Shown in pieces: positions 29,236 through 38,329 of a stretch of 64,000 bases of DNA (positions are counted from its first letter, which is position 1; every line of letters starts with the position of its first letter). Made by a program: the position numbers and the translations under genes. The stretch is from Staphylococcus pseudoxylosus. GTDB taxonomy: Bacteria > Bacillota > Bacilli > Staphylococcales > Staphylococcaceae. Where the stretch lies: NCBI RefSeq assembly GCF_003697915.1, contig NZ_RCVN01000002.1, positions 178,116 through 242,115 of the forward strand, given 5' to 3'. Below the pieces are notes generated by a model. That model saw nothing but the letters and a program-made list of their open reading frames with translations. It had not been told where the DNA came from and did not search any database.

Positions 29236-30297
29236 ATGGCTATTTTAAAAATGAATGAAAATACTCCATTAGAATTTGGACTTTATTCACTGGGAGACCA
29301 CCTACTCAACCCCCATAACGGTGAAAAGGTAAGTTATGAACAGCGCATACAAGAATTAATCGAGGCAAGTCAATTAGCAGAACAAGCAGGTATAGACGTA
29401 TTCGGTGTTGGGGAAAGTCACCAAGAGCACTTTACTACACAAGCACATACAGTTGTATTAGGTGCTATTGCCCAAGCAACTAATAAAATTAAAATATCTA
29501 GTTCTTCTTCAATTATAAGCGCAGCAGATCCAGTTAGAATATTTGAAGATTTTGCAACATTAGACCTTATATCACATGGACGAGCAGAAATAGTAGCAGG
29601 TAGAGCTTCTCGTACAGGTATCTTTGATTTATTTGGTTTAGATTTAAATAATTATGATGAGTTATACGAAGAAAAATTAAATTTACTATTAGAGTTGAAT
29701 AAGACTGATAAAATCACTTGGTCTGGTAAATTTAGACCAGATTTAAATAATATGAAAATATTCCCAAGACCGATAGACGATGGACTACCAATTTGGCGTG
29801 CTGTTGGCGGACCTGCAGCAAGTGCGATTAAAGCAGGGCGCCAAGGTATCCCAATGATGATTACAACATTAGGTGGGCCTGCAATGACATTTAAAGATTC
29901 AATAGATGAATATCGATTAACTGCAAAAGACCATGGTTTCGATACTTCAGCCCAATCGTTACCAGTTTCTACTGCTAGTTTATTCTATACTGCTGAAACT
30001 ACACAATTAGCGTTAAAAGAATATTACCCTCACCTTAATGTCGGTATGTCATTTATAAGAGGTGCCGGATATCCAAAACAACAATTTGCTAATGCGCCAG
30101 ATTATAGAGATGCCTTAATGGTTGGAAGCCCACAACAAATCATTGAAAAAATACTTTACCAACATGAACTTTATAATCATCAGAGATTTATGGCTCAAAT
30201 TGATTTCGGTGGCGTACCTTTCGATAAAATAATGAAAAATATAGAACTCATTGGTAATGAAATTATTCCAGGGGTTAAAAAACATTTAAACAAATAG
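29236..30297 (+). CDS. LLM-class flavin-dependent monooxygenase
   Basis: A 353-residue luciferase-fold protein. Motifs include GVGESHQEHFTTQAH, SSSSSIISAADPVRIFEDFATLDLISHGRAEIV (core DPVRIFEDFATLDLIS, GRAEIVAGR) and LPIWRAVGGPAASA. Such enzymes use reduced FMN and oxygen to hydroxylate or split aromatic, sulfonate or similar molecules. It lies in an operon with an FMN reductase 10 bp downstream that would supply FMNH2, and a ring-cleaving dioxygenase upstream. AAAGGATGATG precedes the ATG. Substrate unknown. Confidence 0.87.
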   Translation: MAILKMNENTPLEFGLYSLGDHLLNPHNGEKVSYEQRIQELIEASQLAEQAGIDVFGVGESHQEHFTTQAHTVVLGAIAQATNKIKISSSSSIISAADPVRIFEDFATLDLISHGRAEIVAGRASRTGIFDLFGLDLNNYDELYEEKLNLLLELNKTDKITWSGKFRPDLNNMKIFPRPIDDGLPIWRAVGGPAASAIKAGRQGIPMMITTLGGPAMTFKDSIDEYRLTAKDHGFDTSAQSLPVSTASLFYTAETTQLALKEYYPHLNVGMSFIRGAGYPKQQFANAPDYRDALMVGSPQQIIEKILYQHELYNHQRFMAQIDFGGVPFDKIMKNIELIGNEIIPGVKKHLNK

Positions 30298-30307
30298 GAG
30301 GTATAAA

Positions 30308-30877
30308 ATGAAAAACGTTGTGTTACTATCTGGTTCTACAGTTGGATCTAAAACAAGTACTGCTATAAAATATCTAAACGAAGCCATAACAAATCAAGAT
30401 GATACACTTAATATTCAATTATTCGATTTGAAGAATTTAGATTTATCGTTTAGCGATGGACGAAATTACTTGGATTATTCTGGAGACACATTAGAGTTAA
30501 CTTCTGCTTTAATGCAAGCTGATATTATTTTTATAGGCTTTCCAATCTTCCAAGCATCTATACCAGGCACGCTTAAAAACGTATTTGATTTACTTCCTGT
30601 TAATGCATTTAGAGATAAAGTTGTAGGTATTATAGCAACTGCGGGTTCTCCGAAGCATTACTTAATTGCTGAAACACAATTAAAACCAATTTTAAGCTAT
30701 ATGAAAGCCCACGTTATGCAAACTTATGTATTTATCGAAGAACGTGATTTTTCTAATGGCACTATCGTTAATGATGACATTATATTTAGAATTAATGATT
30801 TAGCAACATCAACCTTGCGTGTTTCTAAATTATATAATCAGCTTTTAGAAGAAGAAAATGATCAATACGATTTTTAA
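30308..30877 (+). CDS. NAD(P)H-dependent FMN reductase
   Basis: A 189-residue flavodoxin-like reductase with the phosphate-binding VLLSGSTVGSKTSTA at the start, FIGFPIFQASIPGTLKNVFDLLP in the middle (core GFPIFQASIPGTLKNVFD), and GIIATAGSPKHYL. It is of the SsuE type. A strong AGGAGG lies before the ATG. As the third gene behind a luciferase-type monooxygenase, its likely role is to deliver reduced FMN. A strong terminator follows. Confidence 0.88.
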   Translation: MKNVVLLSGSTVGSKTSTAIKYLNEAITNQDDTLNIQLFDLKNLDLSFSDGRNYLDYSGDTLELTSALMQADIIFIGFPIFQASIPGTLKNVFDLLPVNAFRDKVVGIIATAGSPKHYLIAETQLKPILSYMKAHVMQTYVFIEERDFSNGTIVNDDIIFRINDLATSTLRVSKLYNQLLEEENDQYDF

Positions 30878-30915
30878 ATCACGAGTGTAATCATATTTTA
30901 GCTACCTATGAATTC

Positions 30916-30955
30916 AAAGAGCCGAAGCATAAATAACATGCCTCGGCTCTTTTTT
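30916..30955 (+). terminator. terminator of the monooxygenase operon
   Basis: AAAGAGCCGAAGCAT (30916-30930) pairs with ATGCCTCGGCTCTTT (30938-30952) with one G-U pair, 7-nt loop and a T run. Confidence 0.9.
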
Positions 30956-30976
30956 GTACTATATTGATAGTCGTTA

Positions 30977-33900
30977 TTAAATTTTAGTTATTTTTTCTGT
31001 TCCTTTCTTTTTTTCTTGTCTCTTTCTTAAGAGCATCATTGAACCTATAGCTCCTAATAAAGTTCCAAAAATCCAACTATCTTTACTTTCTCCTCCTGCA
31101 TCAGGTAAATGAGTTATTGAATTCATATTATTTTCTGAATTTCCATTAGTCTCATTTTCCATTATTTGTAAATAACTTGAAATTACGTTTAATTGTTGCG
31201 CTTCTGAGTTATGTCTATAAAGTCCTATATGAGGGCTTTCATCTAATAGCATATTATCTCTTTCATTTGAATTTTGTATTTTCACATTATTATTCATAGA
31301 TTTTTGTGAGTTTAATTTTCTGATAGTTTTATCCAAATGTTTATTTACATTAGCATGATTTTGACCTTTTGTATTTGGAGATTCTATATCTAATATGCCA
31401 TTGCCATCTTTATCATTTACTTTTGGTGGTGTCACTAATGTAATTTGTTCTAATTTGTTTTGAAGTGCATTTATATCTATATCACTATTCGGTAGTTTTT
31501 TAATTATGTTTATCGCTGATACCTTAGCCTTTTGGAGCGCTTCAATTAACTTGTCTACTTTGACTTTCTCGCTTGGAGTAATTAATCCATCTTTTTTAAT
31601 TTCTGCTAATTTTCCTTCAACTTTCGCTTTTGCTTGTTCCACTGCTTGGATGGCTTTGTTTGCTTCAGCAAGTTGTTCTGTATCTAGGACGCCATTGCTA
31701 TCTTGATCGTTGACTTTCGGTACTGTTACTGTTCCGATTTGGTCTAAGCGTGTTTCCAGCGCATCTTTACCAGCTGTACCATTTGGTACGTTGTTTAATT
31801 TCTCTGTTGCGTTTGACTTCGCTGATTCGAGTGCTTCAATTAATCGGTCTAAGTCAGCTTTCTCAGTCGGATTAATCAATACATCCTCTGTAATTTCTGA
31901 CAACTTATTATCTACCGCTCTCTTAGCTTCTTCAGCTGACACAATTGCTTGTTCTGCTTCTGACAGCTGTTCTGTATCTAAAACTCCATTACTATCTTGG
32001 TCATTGACCTCTGGTGCTGTCACTGTTCCGATTCCTTCTAGACGTGTTTGTAACCCATCTTTACCTACTGTACCGTCTGGTACGTTATTTAATTTAGTAG
32101 AAGCATCTGCTTTAGCCTCATCTAACACTTCAATTAATCTACCTAATTCTGCTTTCTCAGTCGGATTAATCAATCCATCCGCTGTAACCTCAGATAACTT
32201 GTTATCTGCTGCTCGCTTAGCTTCTTCAGCTAACGCAATCGCTTGTTCCGCATCCGTTAACTGCTCTGTATCTAGAACCCCATTACTATCTCGGTCGTTA
32301 ACTTCTGGGGACGTTACTGTTCCGATTCCTTCTAGGCGTGTTTGTAAATCGACTTTTCCAGCTGTTCCATCTGGTACGTTAATCAATTTCTCTGTTGCGT
32401 TTATCTTAGTTGTTTCTAACGCTTCGATGAGTCGATCTAACTCTGCTTTCTCGGTCGGATTAATCAATCCATCACCTGTAATTTCAGACAACTTATTATC
32501 TACCGCTCGCTTAGCTTCTTCAGCTAACGCAATTGCTTGTTCTGCTTCCGATAGTTGTACAGTATCTAGAACTCCGTTACTATCTCGGTCGTTGACCTCT
32601 GGTGCTGTCACTGCTCCGATTCTATCTAAGCGTGTTTGTAAATCGGCTTTTCCAGCTGTACCATCTGGTACATTATTTAATTTCTCTGTTGCGTTTGTCT
32701 TCGCTGTTTCGAGCGCTTCGATGAGTTGATCTAAGTCACCTTTTTCAGTCGGATTAATCAATCCATCCGCTATAACCTCAGATAACTTATTATCTACCGC
32801 TCTCTTAGCTTCTTCAGCTGACACAATTGCTTGTTCTGCTTCCGATAGTTGTACAGTATCTAGAACTCCATTACCGTCTCGATCATTGACCTCAGGTACT
32901 GTTACTGTTCCGATTCCTTCTAGACGTGTTTGTAAATCAGCTTTACCAGCTGTACCGTCTGGTACATTATTTAATTTGGTAGAAGCGTCTGCTTTAGCCT
33001 TATCTAATACTTCAATTAATCGGTCTAAGTCAGCTTTCTCACTTGGATTCACTAAGCCATCACCTGTGATTTCTGTTAACTTATTATCTACCGCTCTCTT
33101 AGCTTCTTCAGCTAACACAATTGTTTGTTCCGCATATGATAATTGGACTGTATCTTTCACTCCATTACTATCTCGGTCGTTAACTTCTGGGGACGTTACT
33201 GTTCCGATTCCTTCTAGGCGTGTTTGTAAATCGGCTTTTCCAGTCATACCATTTGGGACGTTAGTCAATTTCTCTGATGCATTTGTCTTCGCTGTTTCTA
33301 ACGCTTCAATGAGTTGGTCTAACTCGCCTTTTTCAGTCGGATTAATCAATCCATCCGCTGTAGCCTCAGATAATTTATTATCTGCTGCTCGCTTAGCTTC
33401 TTTGGCTGCTATAATTGCTCTTTCTGCTTCTGATAGTTGAACAGTATCTAAGACCCCGTTACTATCTCTATCATTTACTTCTGGCGATATTACAGAAGTA
33501 ATTCGATTTATATTTTGTTGAAATTGGGCCTTATCTAGCATACTATCAGGCAATTCATTAACTTTTTCTAATAGTTCCTCTTTTAACATCGATAGAACTT
33601 TATTTAATTTATCAATTTCTTCTTTTTCACTTGGAGTTACTAAGCCATCTGATAATACTGCTGCTAACTTTTGATCATCTATTATTTTTGTTGCTTCTAA
33701 TGCAATTAAGGCTTGTGCTATTTCAGATATTTGCTGATCATCTCGTACACCATTACTGTCACGATCATTCACTTCTGGTGATACAACTGTGGTGATTTTC
33801 GCTAACCTTGTTTGAAGATCTGATTTACCTGGCATTCCTTCAGGCACATTATCTATCTTTTCAGATGCAGTTGTCTTAGCCGTTTCTAATGCTTGATTCA

Positions 33901-36235
33901 ACCTATCTATTTCAGCTTTTTCATCTGGAGTAATTAGTCCATCTGAATTCACTTCTGACAATTTTTGAGTTACAGCTCGTTGCGCTTGTTCTGCTGATTG
34001 AACAGCTTGATCTGCTTGTGACAACTGTTCTGTGTCTAGAACACCATTACTATCTTGGTCATTGATTTCAGGAACTGTCACTTCATTCATTTGATCTAAT
34101 TTATTTTGAAGGGTGTTTTTACCTTTAGTTCCATCAGGTACATTTTTAATTTTGTTACTGGCTGCGCTCTTAGCCACTTTGAATGCTTGATTTAATTGAT
34201 TAATAGTAGCTTGTTCATCGGGATTTATTAAACTATCCCTTGTTGCTTCTTCTAACTTTTGATCTAAAGTTCGTTTGGCTTCTTCTGCGGCTTGTACAGC
34301 TTGAGCAGCTTCAGCCAATTGAACAGTATCTATTACACCATTACTATCTAAATCATTCACTTCTGGGGAAGTCAATGTAGGTATTCCATCTATCCTACCT
34401 TGAAGATCTTCTTTACCTGCTGCACCCTCCAACACGGTGCCAAGTTTAGCTATAGCTATTTGTTTTGCTTCTTCCAAAGCGGTAATTGCCTCATCAACTT
34501 TCTGTTTTTCAGCAGGGCTTACCGCTCCATCCGCTGTTACTTCTGCTAACTGTTGTTCAGCGTATTGTTGTGCTTGTTCTGCAGATTGGATAGCTTCTTC
34601 TGCCTTTTGTTTTTTAGCTTTAACTAGAGCTCCATTAATTCTTCTTGCTACATCATCAATATCCACAGATTGGTTGGTAATATTGACTCCTCTAAGGACA
34701 TTTGGATCTAATGTATCGCTTAGTATATATCCAAATAATTTATCTTTTTTAACATCTATATAGTAACTAGCATCAAATGATATAACAAATTCAACACTAC
34801 CTCCAGAACCGCCTCCAGTGTTTGGATTTCCATTAGACCCACTATCTGGTCGAGTATATGAATAATATCCAAGATGGTCTTGTTGTAATAAAACTCTTTG
34901 TCTACCATTATATACAGCGAAAACTTTTTTAATTTTTTTACTAAGACTTGCGTTAGGTCTTATTCCATAATTCTCAAATCGGTACGTACCTCTACCTTTT
35001 TCTTTCGACAAAACCATTGTTGCAATTAGTACTTCACCGTCATTATAAAAAATCTCATCTTCTACGATACCAAAATGGTTTTTAGTTACATCAGATTGAT
35101 TCGTAAATGTATAAACAGCTCGATAATCATTATTGTCTCTATTAAAAGTTAAATCTTTCATTTTAAATAATAACTCATTGATTTTATCTGCTTGAGCAGC
35201 ATTGATTTTTCTATTTCCAAGTACTGAGTAAATGCCTCTAAAAACATTATTATAAACGCTCTTATTATTCTTAAGTGATGTTTGTCGAATGATATTTCTC
35301 ATGAATAGTTTTCTTTCTTCTTCAGTTAATTCGTCTCTATTTCTTTCTACCTCTCTTATGGCTGTCAGAATATAATCCCCTGATTGTACAGTATCGTAAT
35401 TTAACCTCTGACTGTAGCGTCTATAACTGAAACGACTATTATAAGGTAACCTATTCAAGCTCCTTGCTACTCGTGATTTAGGCTTATTTTTATCCGATTC
35501 TTTTGTTTCATTATTTAAATCTATTACATTTAAGCTATTACTTTGATTGATATCATTGTTACTTTCTATCTTTTGTGTAACTACAGGTACTTTGTTTTGT
35601 TCTCCATCATCAACAAATTTTTGCTCTTCAACACCATTATTTTTAATTTGATTAGCGTTTTCCACTTTCTTCTCTACTGTAGATTGCTTTTCTTCTATAG
35701 GTATAGAATTATCATTATCCCTATTTGTATTAGAAGATTTTTCATGTGATGAAATGGTTGTTTTATTTTGTTCAGTTATTTTATTTTCTTGCTTCTTTAT
35801 TTGCTCTTTTTCAAAATTATAGTTTGTTGACTCATCTACTTTATTTGAAATTTCACTTTGCCTTTGCCCTTCTTCTACTTTCACTTCATTTTTAAGAGCG
35901 TTTTGTTCGTCTTCTTGTGTTGTTTGATTTGTCTCTTTACTTTTCGATAATTTTTGATTTACAACATTTGAATTATTTTCATCAATTTGAGTTTCTTTAG
36001 AATGCTTTTCTGCAACTTCCTCTAAATCAAACTGTTTTGCTTCTGAAATAACTTGCGCTTCAGCGTTATTTTGTGCTGCAATGCTTTCTTTGTCATTTAC
36101 CATATCTGCTGCTGCTTCGCTATCTTGATTGATAAAAAGAACGGATCCTAATAACACTGATGCTGTTCCAATAGTAAATTTCCGAATAGAATACTTATTG
36201 TTTCTTCTAGCAATATATTCTGCGAGTACTCTCAT
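30977..36235 (-). CDS. YSIRK/LPDAG surface protein with eleven GA-like repeats
   Basis: A 1752-residue wall-anchored protein. The order is: YSIRK signal (residues 14-34, likely cut near EAAA at 43); disordered charged region to about 255; a folded N-terminal domain I do not recognise (about 260-465, with VQSGDYILTAIREVERNRDE at its start); a glycine-rich linker NPNTGGGSGGS; a beta-rich segment; eleven 98-residue repeats (about 541-1618); a spacer; LPDAG near 1708; membrane span; and a lysine-rich tail. Each repeat is a three-helix GA-like module ending in a VNDxDSNGVLD calcium-loop-like motif. AAAGGAG lies 12 bp before the ATG, slightly long. The role is probably adhesion, but the ligand is unknown. 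The anchor has Ala for Thr (LPXAG), as in some S. aureus Sas proteins. Confidence 0.88.
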   Translation of the reverse strand: MRVLAEYIARRNNKYSIRKFTIGTASVLLGSVLFINQDSEAAADMVNDKESIAAQNNAEAQVISEAKQFDLEEVAEKHSKETQIDENNSNVVNQKLSKSKETNQTTQEDEQNALKNEVKVEEGQRQSEISNKVDESTNYNFEKEQIKKQENKITEQNKTTISSHEKSSNTNRDNDNSIPIEEKQSTVEKKVENANQIKNNGVEEQKFVDDGEQNKVPVVTQKIESNNDINQSNSLNVIDLNNETKESDKNKPKSRVARSLNRLPYNSRFSYRRYSQRLNYDTVQSGDYILTAIREVERNRDELTEEERKLFMRNIIRQTSLKNNKSVYNNVFRGIYSVLGNRKINAAQADKINELLFKMKDLTFNRDNNDYRAVYTFTNQSDVTKNHFGIVEDEIFYNDGEVLIATMVLSKEKGRGTYRFENYGIRPNASLSKKIKKVFAVYNGRQRVLLQQDHLGYYSYTRPDSGSNGNPNTGGGSGGSVEFVISFDASYYIDVKKDKLFGYILSDTLDPNVLRGVNITNQSVDIDDVARRINGALVKAKKQKAEEAIQSAEQAQQYAEQQLAEVTADGAVSPAEKQKVDEAITALEEAKQIAIAKLGTVLEGAAGKEDLQGRIDGIPTLTSPEVNDLDSNGVIDTVQLAEAAQAVQAAEEAKRTLDQKLEEATRDSLINPDEQATINQLNQAFKVAKSAASNKIKNVPDGTKGKNTLQNKLDQMNEVTVPEINDQDSNGVLDTEQLSQADQAVQSAEQAQRAVTQKLSEVNSDGLITPDEKAEIDRLNQALETAKTTASEKIDNVPEGMPGKSDLQTRLAKITTVVSPEVNDRDSNGVRDDQQISEIAQALIALEATKIIDDQKLAAVLSDGLVTPSEKEEIDKLNKVLSMLKEELLEKVNELPDSMLDKAQFQQNINRITSVISPEVNDRDSNGVLDTVQLSEAERAIIAAKEAKRAADNKLSEATADGLINPTEKGELDQLIEALETAKTNASEKLTNVPNGMTGKADLQTRLEGIGTVTSPEVNDRDSNGVKDTVQLSYAEQTIVLAEEAKRAVDNKLTEITGDGLVNPSEKADLDRLIEVLDKAKADASTKLNNVPDGTAGKADLQTRLEGIGTVTVPEVNDRDGNGVLDTVQLSEAEQAIVSAEEAKRAVDNKLSEVIADGLINPTEKGDLDQLIEALETAKTNATEKLNNVPDGTAGKADLQTRLDRIGAVTAPEVNDRDSNGVLDTVQLSEAEQAIALAEEAKRAVDNKLSEITGDGLINPTEKAELDRLIEALETTKINATEKLINVPDGTAGKVDLQTRLEGIGTVTSPEVNDRDSNGVLDTEQLTDAEQAIALAEEAKRAADNKLSEVTADGLINPTEKAELGRLIEVLDEAKADASTKLNNVPDGTVGKDGLQTRLEGIGTVTAPEVNDQDSNGVLDTEQLSEAEQAIVSAEEAKRAVDNKLSEITEDVLINPTEKADLDRLIEALESAKSNATEKLNNVPNGTAGKDALETRLDQIGTVTVPKVNDQDSNGVLDTEQLAEANKAIQAVEQAKAKVEGKLAEIKKDGLITPSEKVKVDKLIEALQKAKVSAINIIKKLPNSDIDINALQNKLEQITLVTPPKVNDKDGNGILDIESPNTKGQNHANVNKHLDKTIRKLNSQKSMNNNVKIQNSNERDNMLLDESPHIGLYRHNSEAQQLNVISSYLQIMENETNGNSENNMNSITHLPDAGGESKDSWIFGTLLGAIGSMMLLRKRQEKKKGTEKITKI
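31390..34622 (-). repeat. 294-bp tandem repeats encoding eleven GA-like/calcium-loop units
   Basis: Eleven units of 98 codons. Each holds two helices around a DGLINPTEK turn, a VPDGTAGKADLQTRL helix, and the terminal VNDRDSNGVLD loop with D-x-D-x-N-G spacing. Central units (about 31680-33480) are most alike; the outer ones are diverged. Copy number is likely variable. Confidence 0.93.
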
Positions 36236-36363
36236 AGTTGTCTACTTCTCCTTTTTTGATAATATCGACACCATCTATAATTATATTTTTTTGTATAAGA
36301 AGAAGGAGTAACTTTATATATTAAGTAAAAAAATGGTTCTTCACAGTAAAATTTTGGGATAAC

Positions 36364-36405
36364 ACAAAAAAAGAACGCCTTCCATTTTATATTGAAAGGC
36401 GTTCT
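36364..36405 (-). terminator. terminator of the bile-salt-hydrolase-family gene
   Basis: AGAACGCCTT (36372-36381) pairs with AAGGCGTTCT (36396-36405) with a 14-nt loop. T-rich sequence follows on the minus strand. Confidence 0.85.
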
Positions 36406-36422
36406 GTCATTTATAATGTTTG

Positions 36423-37406
36423 TTAATTTAACCGATTTGTTACTAAGCCTGCAACTGGTTCAAATATCGTTAATGCTTCTTTATTCAATAAATTTTCTGT
36501 GAGTTGTAATTCTGTAATCTGATTTGAATCGTACCATTTAATGTACATTGTACGTGTAGTTAAATTTAGGACTGTTTGATACAAAGTATAATGGAGGGCC
36601 GCTTCTTCGTCTCTAACTGCGCCCTTGGGTATACTAACAATTTCTAAAAGTTTAAATGCATTGAGTACATCTTCTTCTGCGTTACTTGTTTCTTCTAAAT
36701 TATTTTTTAAGTAAGCCATTCGAACGAAACGTTCGGCTGAAGTGTATCCACCGGGTAATCCGTATGTTCCACCTTCATTTCCTAGAGTTGGGAAAATAGT
36801 ATTCATAAGTTGGCTTGCTTGAGGACGTTGTGGCGTAATATTTATATAGTTCCTCAAATTTTCATAATGCCAATTTAAATCTGGATTGTTAGTTAAGACT
36901 CCTACTGGATTTTCATTTACAATCATACTACCCTCTTTAAAAGTTAATTCAATCGTTCTACCTGAATCATCAGTAATATGATAATGTAATGGAGGAACTT
37001 CAGCTATATCATTAAGTGTGTGTGCAACAACATTTACAGATTTAGCATTTTCTATTAAATCTTCAATATTTTGATTGTAACCTAACACCCATGTAATCAC
37101 TTCACTTTGAGCAATGTTCATATACCCTTCTCGTACATCAGTGGCATATGTTGCATATCCTCTAAAATACTGTATTGAAGCCCCGAGACCATGTTCATTT
37201 ACACCGTCTGCAAATAAGAATCCTTCCATATCACTACCCGATCCAACAAAACCATACTTTGTTTTACCTTTATACGCTACGCGTGATTCCCAATAAAAGT
37301 GACGAGGTTGTACAGCAGGGTTCCCTTTTAATTGATATACAAAATCCATTGTACGCCCTAACATCACTTGGTTACTTTTCGATAAATATGAAAAACCAGT
37401 GCACAT
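36423..37406 (-). CDS. choloylglycine hydrolase / penicillin V acylase family protein
   Basis: A 327-residue Ntn-hydrolase. The nucleophile is Cys2, exposed by loss of Met1 (MCTGFSY). Other family active-site residues are present: Arg18 and Asp21 (GRTMDF), the LTNNPDLNWH asparagines near 173-175, and TSAERFVR with Arg near 228. It hydrolyses an amide bond, either bile-salt conjugates, penicillin V or N-acyl homoserine lactones. Motifs alone do not decide among these. No signal peptide, so cytoplasmic. AAAGGAGC precedes the ATG. It stands alone with its own terminator. Confidence 0.87.
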   Translation of the reverse strand: MCTGFSYLSKSNQVMLGRTMDFVYQLKGNPAVQPRHFYWESRVAYKGKTKYGFVGSGSDMEGFLFADGVNEHGLGASIQYFRGYATYATDVREGYMNIAQSEVITWVLGYNQNIEDLIENAKSVNVVAHTLNDIAEVPPLHYHITDDSGRTIELTFKEGSMIVNENPVGVLTNNPDLNWHYENLRNYINITPQRPQASQLMNTIFPTLGNEGGTYGLPGGYTSAERFVRMAYLKNNLEETSNAEEDVLNAFKLLEIVSIPKGAVRDEEAALHYTLYQTVLNLTTRTMYIKWYDSNQITELQLTENLLNKEALTIFEPVAGLVTNRLN

Positions 37407-37792
37407 GATTAATCTGCTCCTTTCACCCTTCTCTATGTCAAAAAATTAATTACTTTATATTTTTCATCAATATTTATTTTAGTTAATTATACTTTATATT
37501 AATAGTAATTCGCTTGTGATATGCATCCATTTATGAAAAGTTGACACTTGAAATCAACTTTCATCGTGTAACGACTTTCACTAAAAAGGACACTAAAAAG
37601 GACGAGACAGAAATCACCTTTTTTCAAAAATGATTGTGTTGTCCCATCCCTATAAGTGAGAAAGCCAATATATTTTCGTTTTTAATATACTTTACTATAT
37701 TAATAGCTGCGCTATGATAATAACAAACTGCTTTGTTAAGTTGGTAGTCGTAGTTATGAGATTATTTATCTCAACCTTGCTTCTACATTAAA
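37407..37792. other. gap between nrdG and the hydrolase gene, with a staphylococcal stem-loop repeat
   Basis: No supported ORF. It holds a 12-bp direct duplication CACTAAAAAGGA (37580-37603) and then a stem-loop (37598-37645) with GGACGAGACAGAAATCA facing TGATTGTGTTGTCC. This is the dispersed 'GGGAC...CAGAAATCA' type repeat common between staphylococcal genes and also present at 53234-53288. A short GAGAT/ATCTC hairpin at 37758-37772 might end nrdG transcription. Confidence 0.5.
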
Positions 37793-38329
37793 TTACGTTA
37801 ATTGTAGTTCACGTACTTGTGCCTGTGATAAAGATGCTTTTACGTCAATTATTCGCTGATTCAAAGAACCTTTATATGGTAAGTTAGGTTGATATAAATG
37901 GTTTATAAAAGGACCATCTATAAGCACATCTATATGATTAAGCAACTCGTTTCTTTCACCTTTATCTTCCATTAAATATTCAAATAAAAAACCTGTCCAA
38001 ACCCATAATGTCTTTGAATAGCCAAATTTTTCTCTAAATGCTTGGGCGCACTTTAATGTAATGTCTAAATTACAAAATGGTTCTCCTCCTAAGATACTTA
38101 ACCCGGAAATATAGTCAGGTTCACAGTTTTCTAATATTTCTTCTAAGATTAAATCGTTAAACCTTTCACCATATCTAAAATTTTGCGCCACTTTGTTATA
38201 ACAATTTTCACAGGCAAATGGACACCCTGAGACATATAAACTGCATCTGACACCTTCTCCATCAACAAAACTTTGTGACTCAATTTTGGCAATGTAACCT
38301 TGTCCTTTTTTAATATCTAATATTGTCAT
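37793..38329 (-). CDS. nrdG: anaerobic ribonucleotide reductase activating protein
   Basis: A 178-residue radical-SAM activase that installs the glycyl radical on NrdD. The CxxxCxxC cluster motif is in VSGCPFACENCYN. LSILGGEPF follows as the SAM-binding GGE. A longer frame starts at 38365, but the ATG at 38329 overlaps the nrdD stop (ATGA) and gives the normal family start (MTILDI), so coupled translation is expected. No strong ribosome site precedes it. Required for dNTP synthesis without oxygen. Confidence 0.93.
   Translation of the reverse strand: MTILDIKKGQGYIAKIESQSFVDGEGVRCSLYVSGCPFACENCYNKVAQNFRYGERFNDLILEEILENCEPDYISGLSILGGEPFCNLDITLKCAQAFREKFGYSKTLWVWTGFLFEYLMEDKGERNELLNHIDVLIDGPFINHLYQPNLPYKGSLNQRIIDVKASLSQAQVRELQLT

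Noticed and set aside
31710..33440. Two long plus-strand frames with serine/alanine-rich repeats
   Set aside because: They are antisense shadows of the repeat-coding surface gene; they carry no ribosome site and the repeats explain the open frame.
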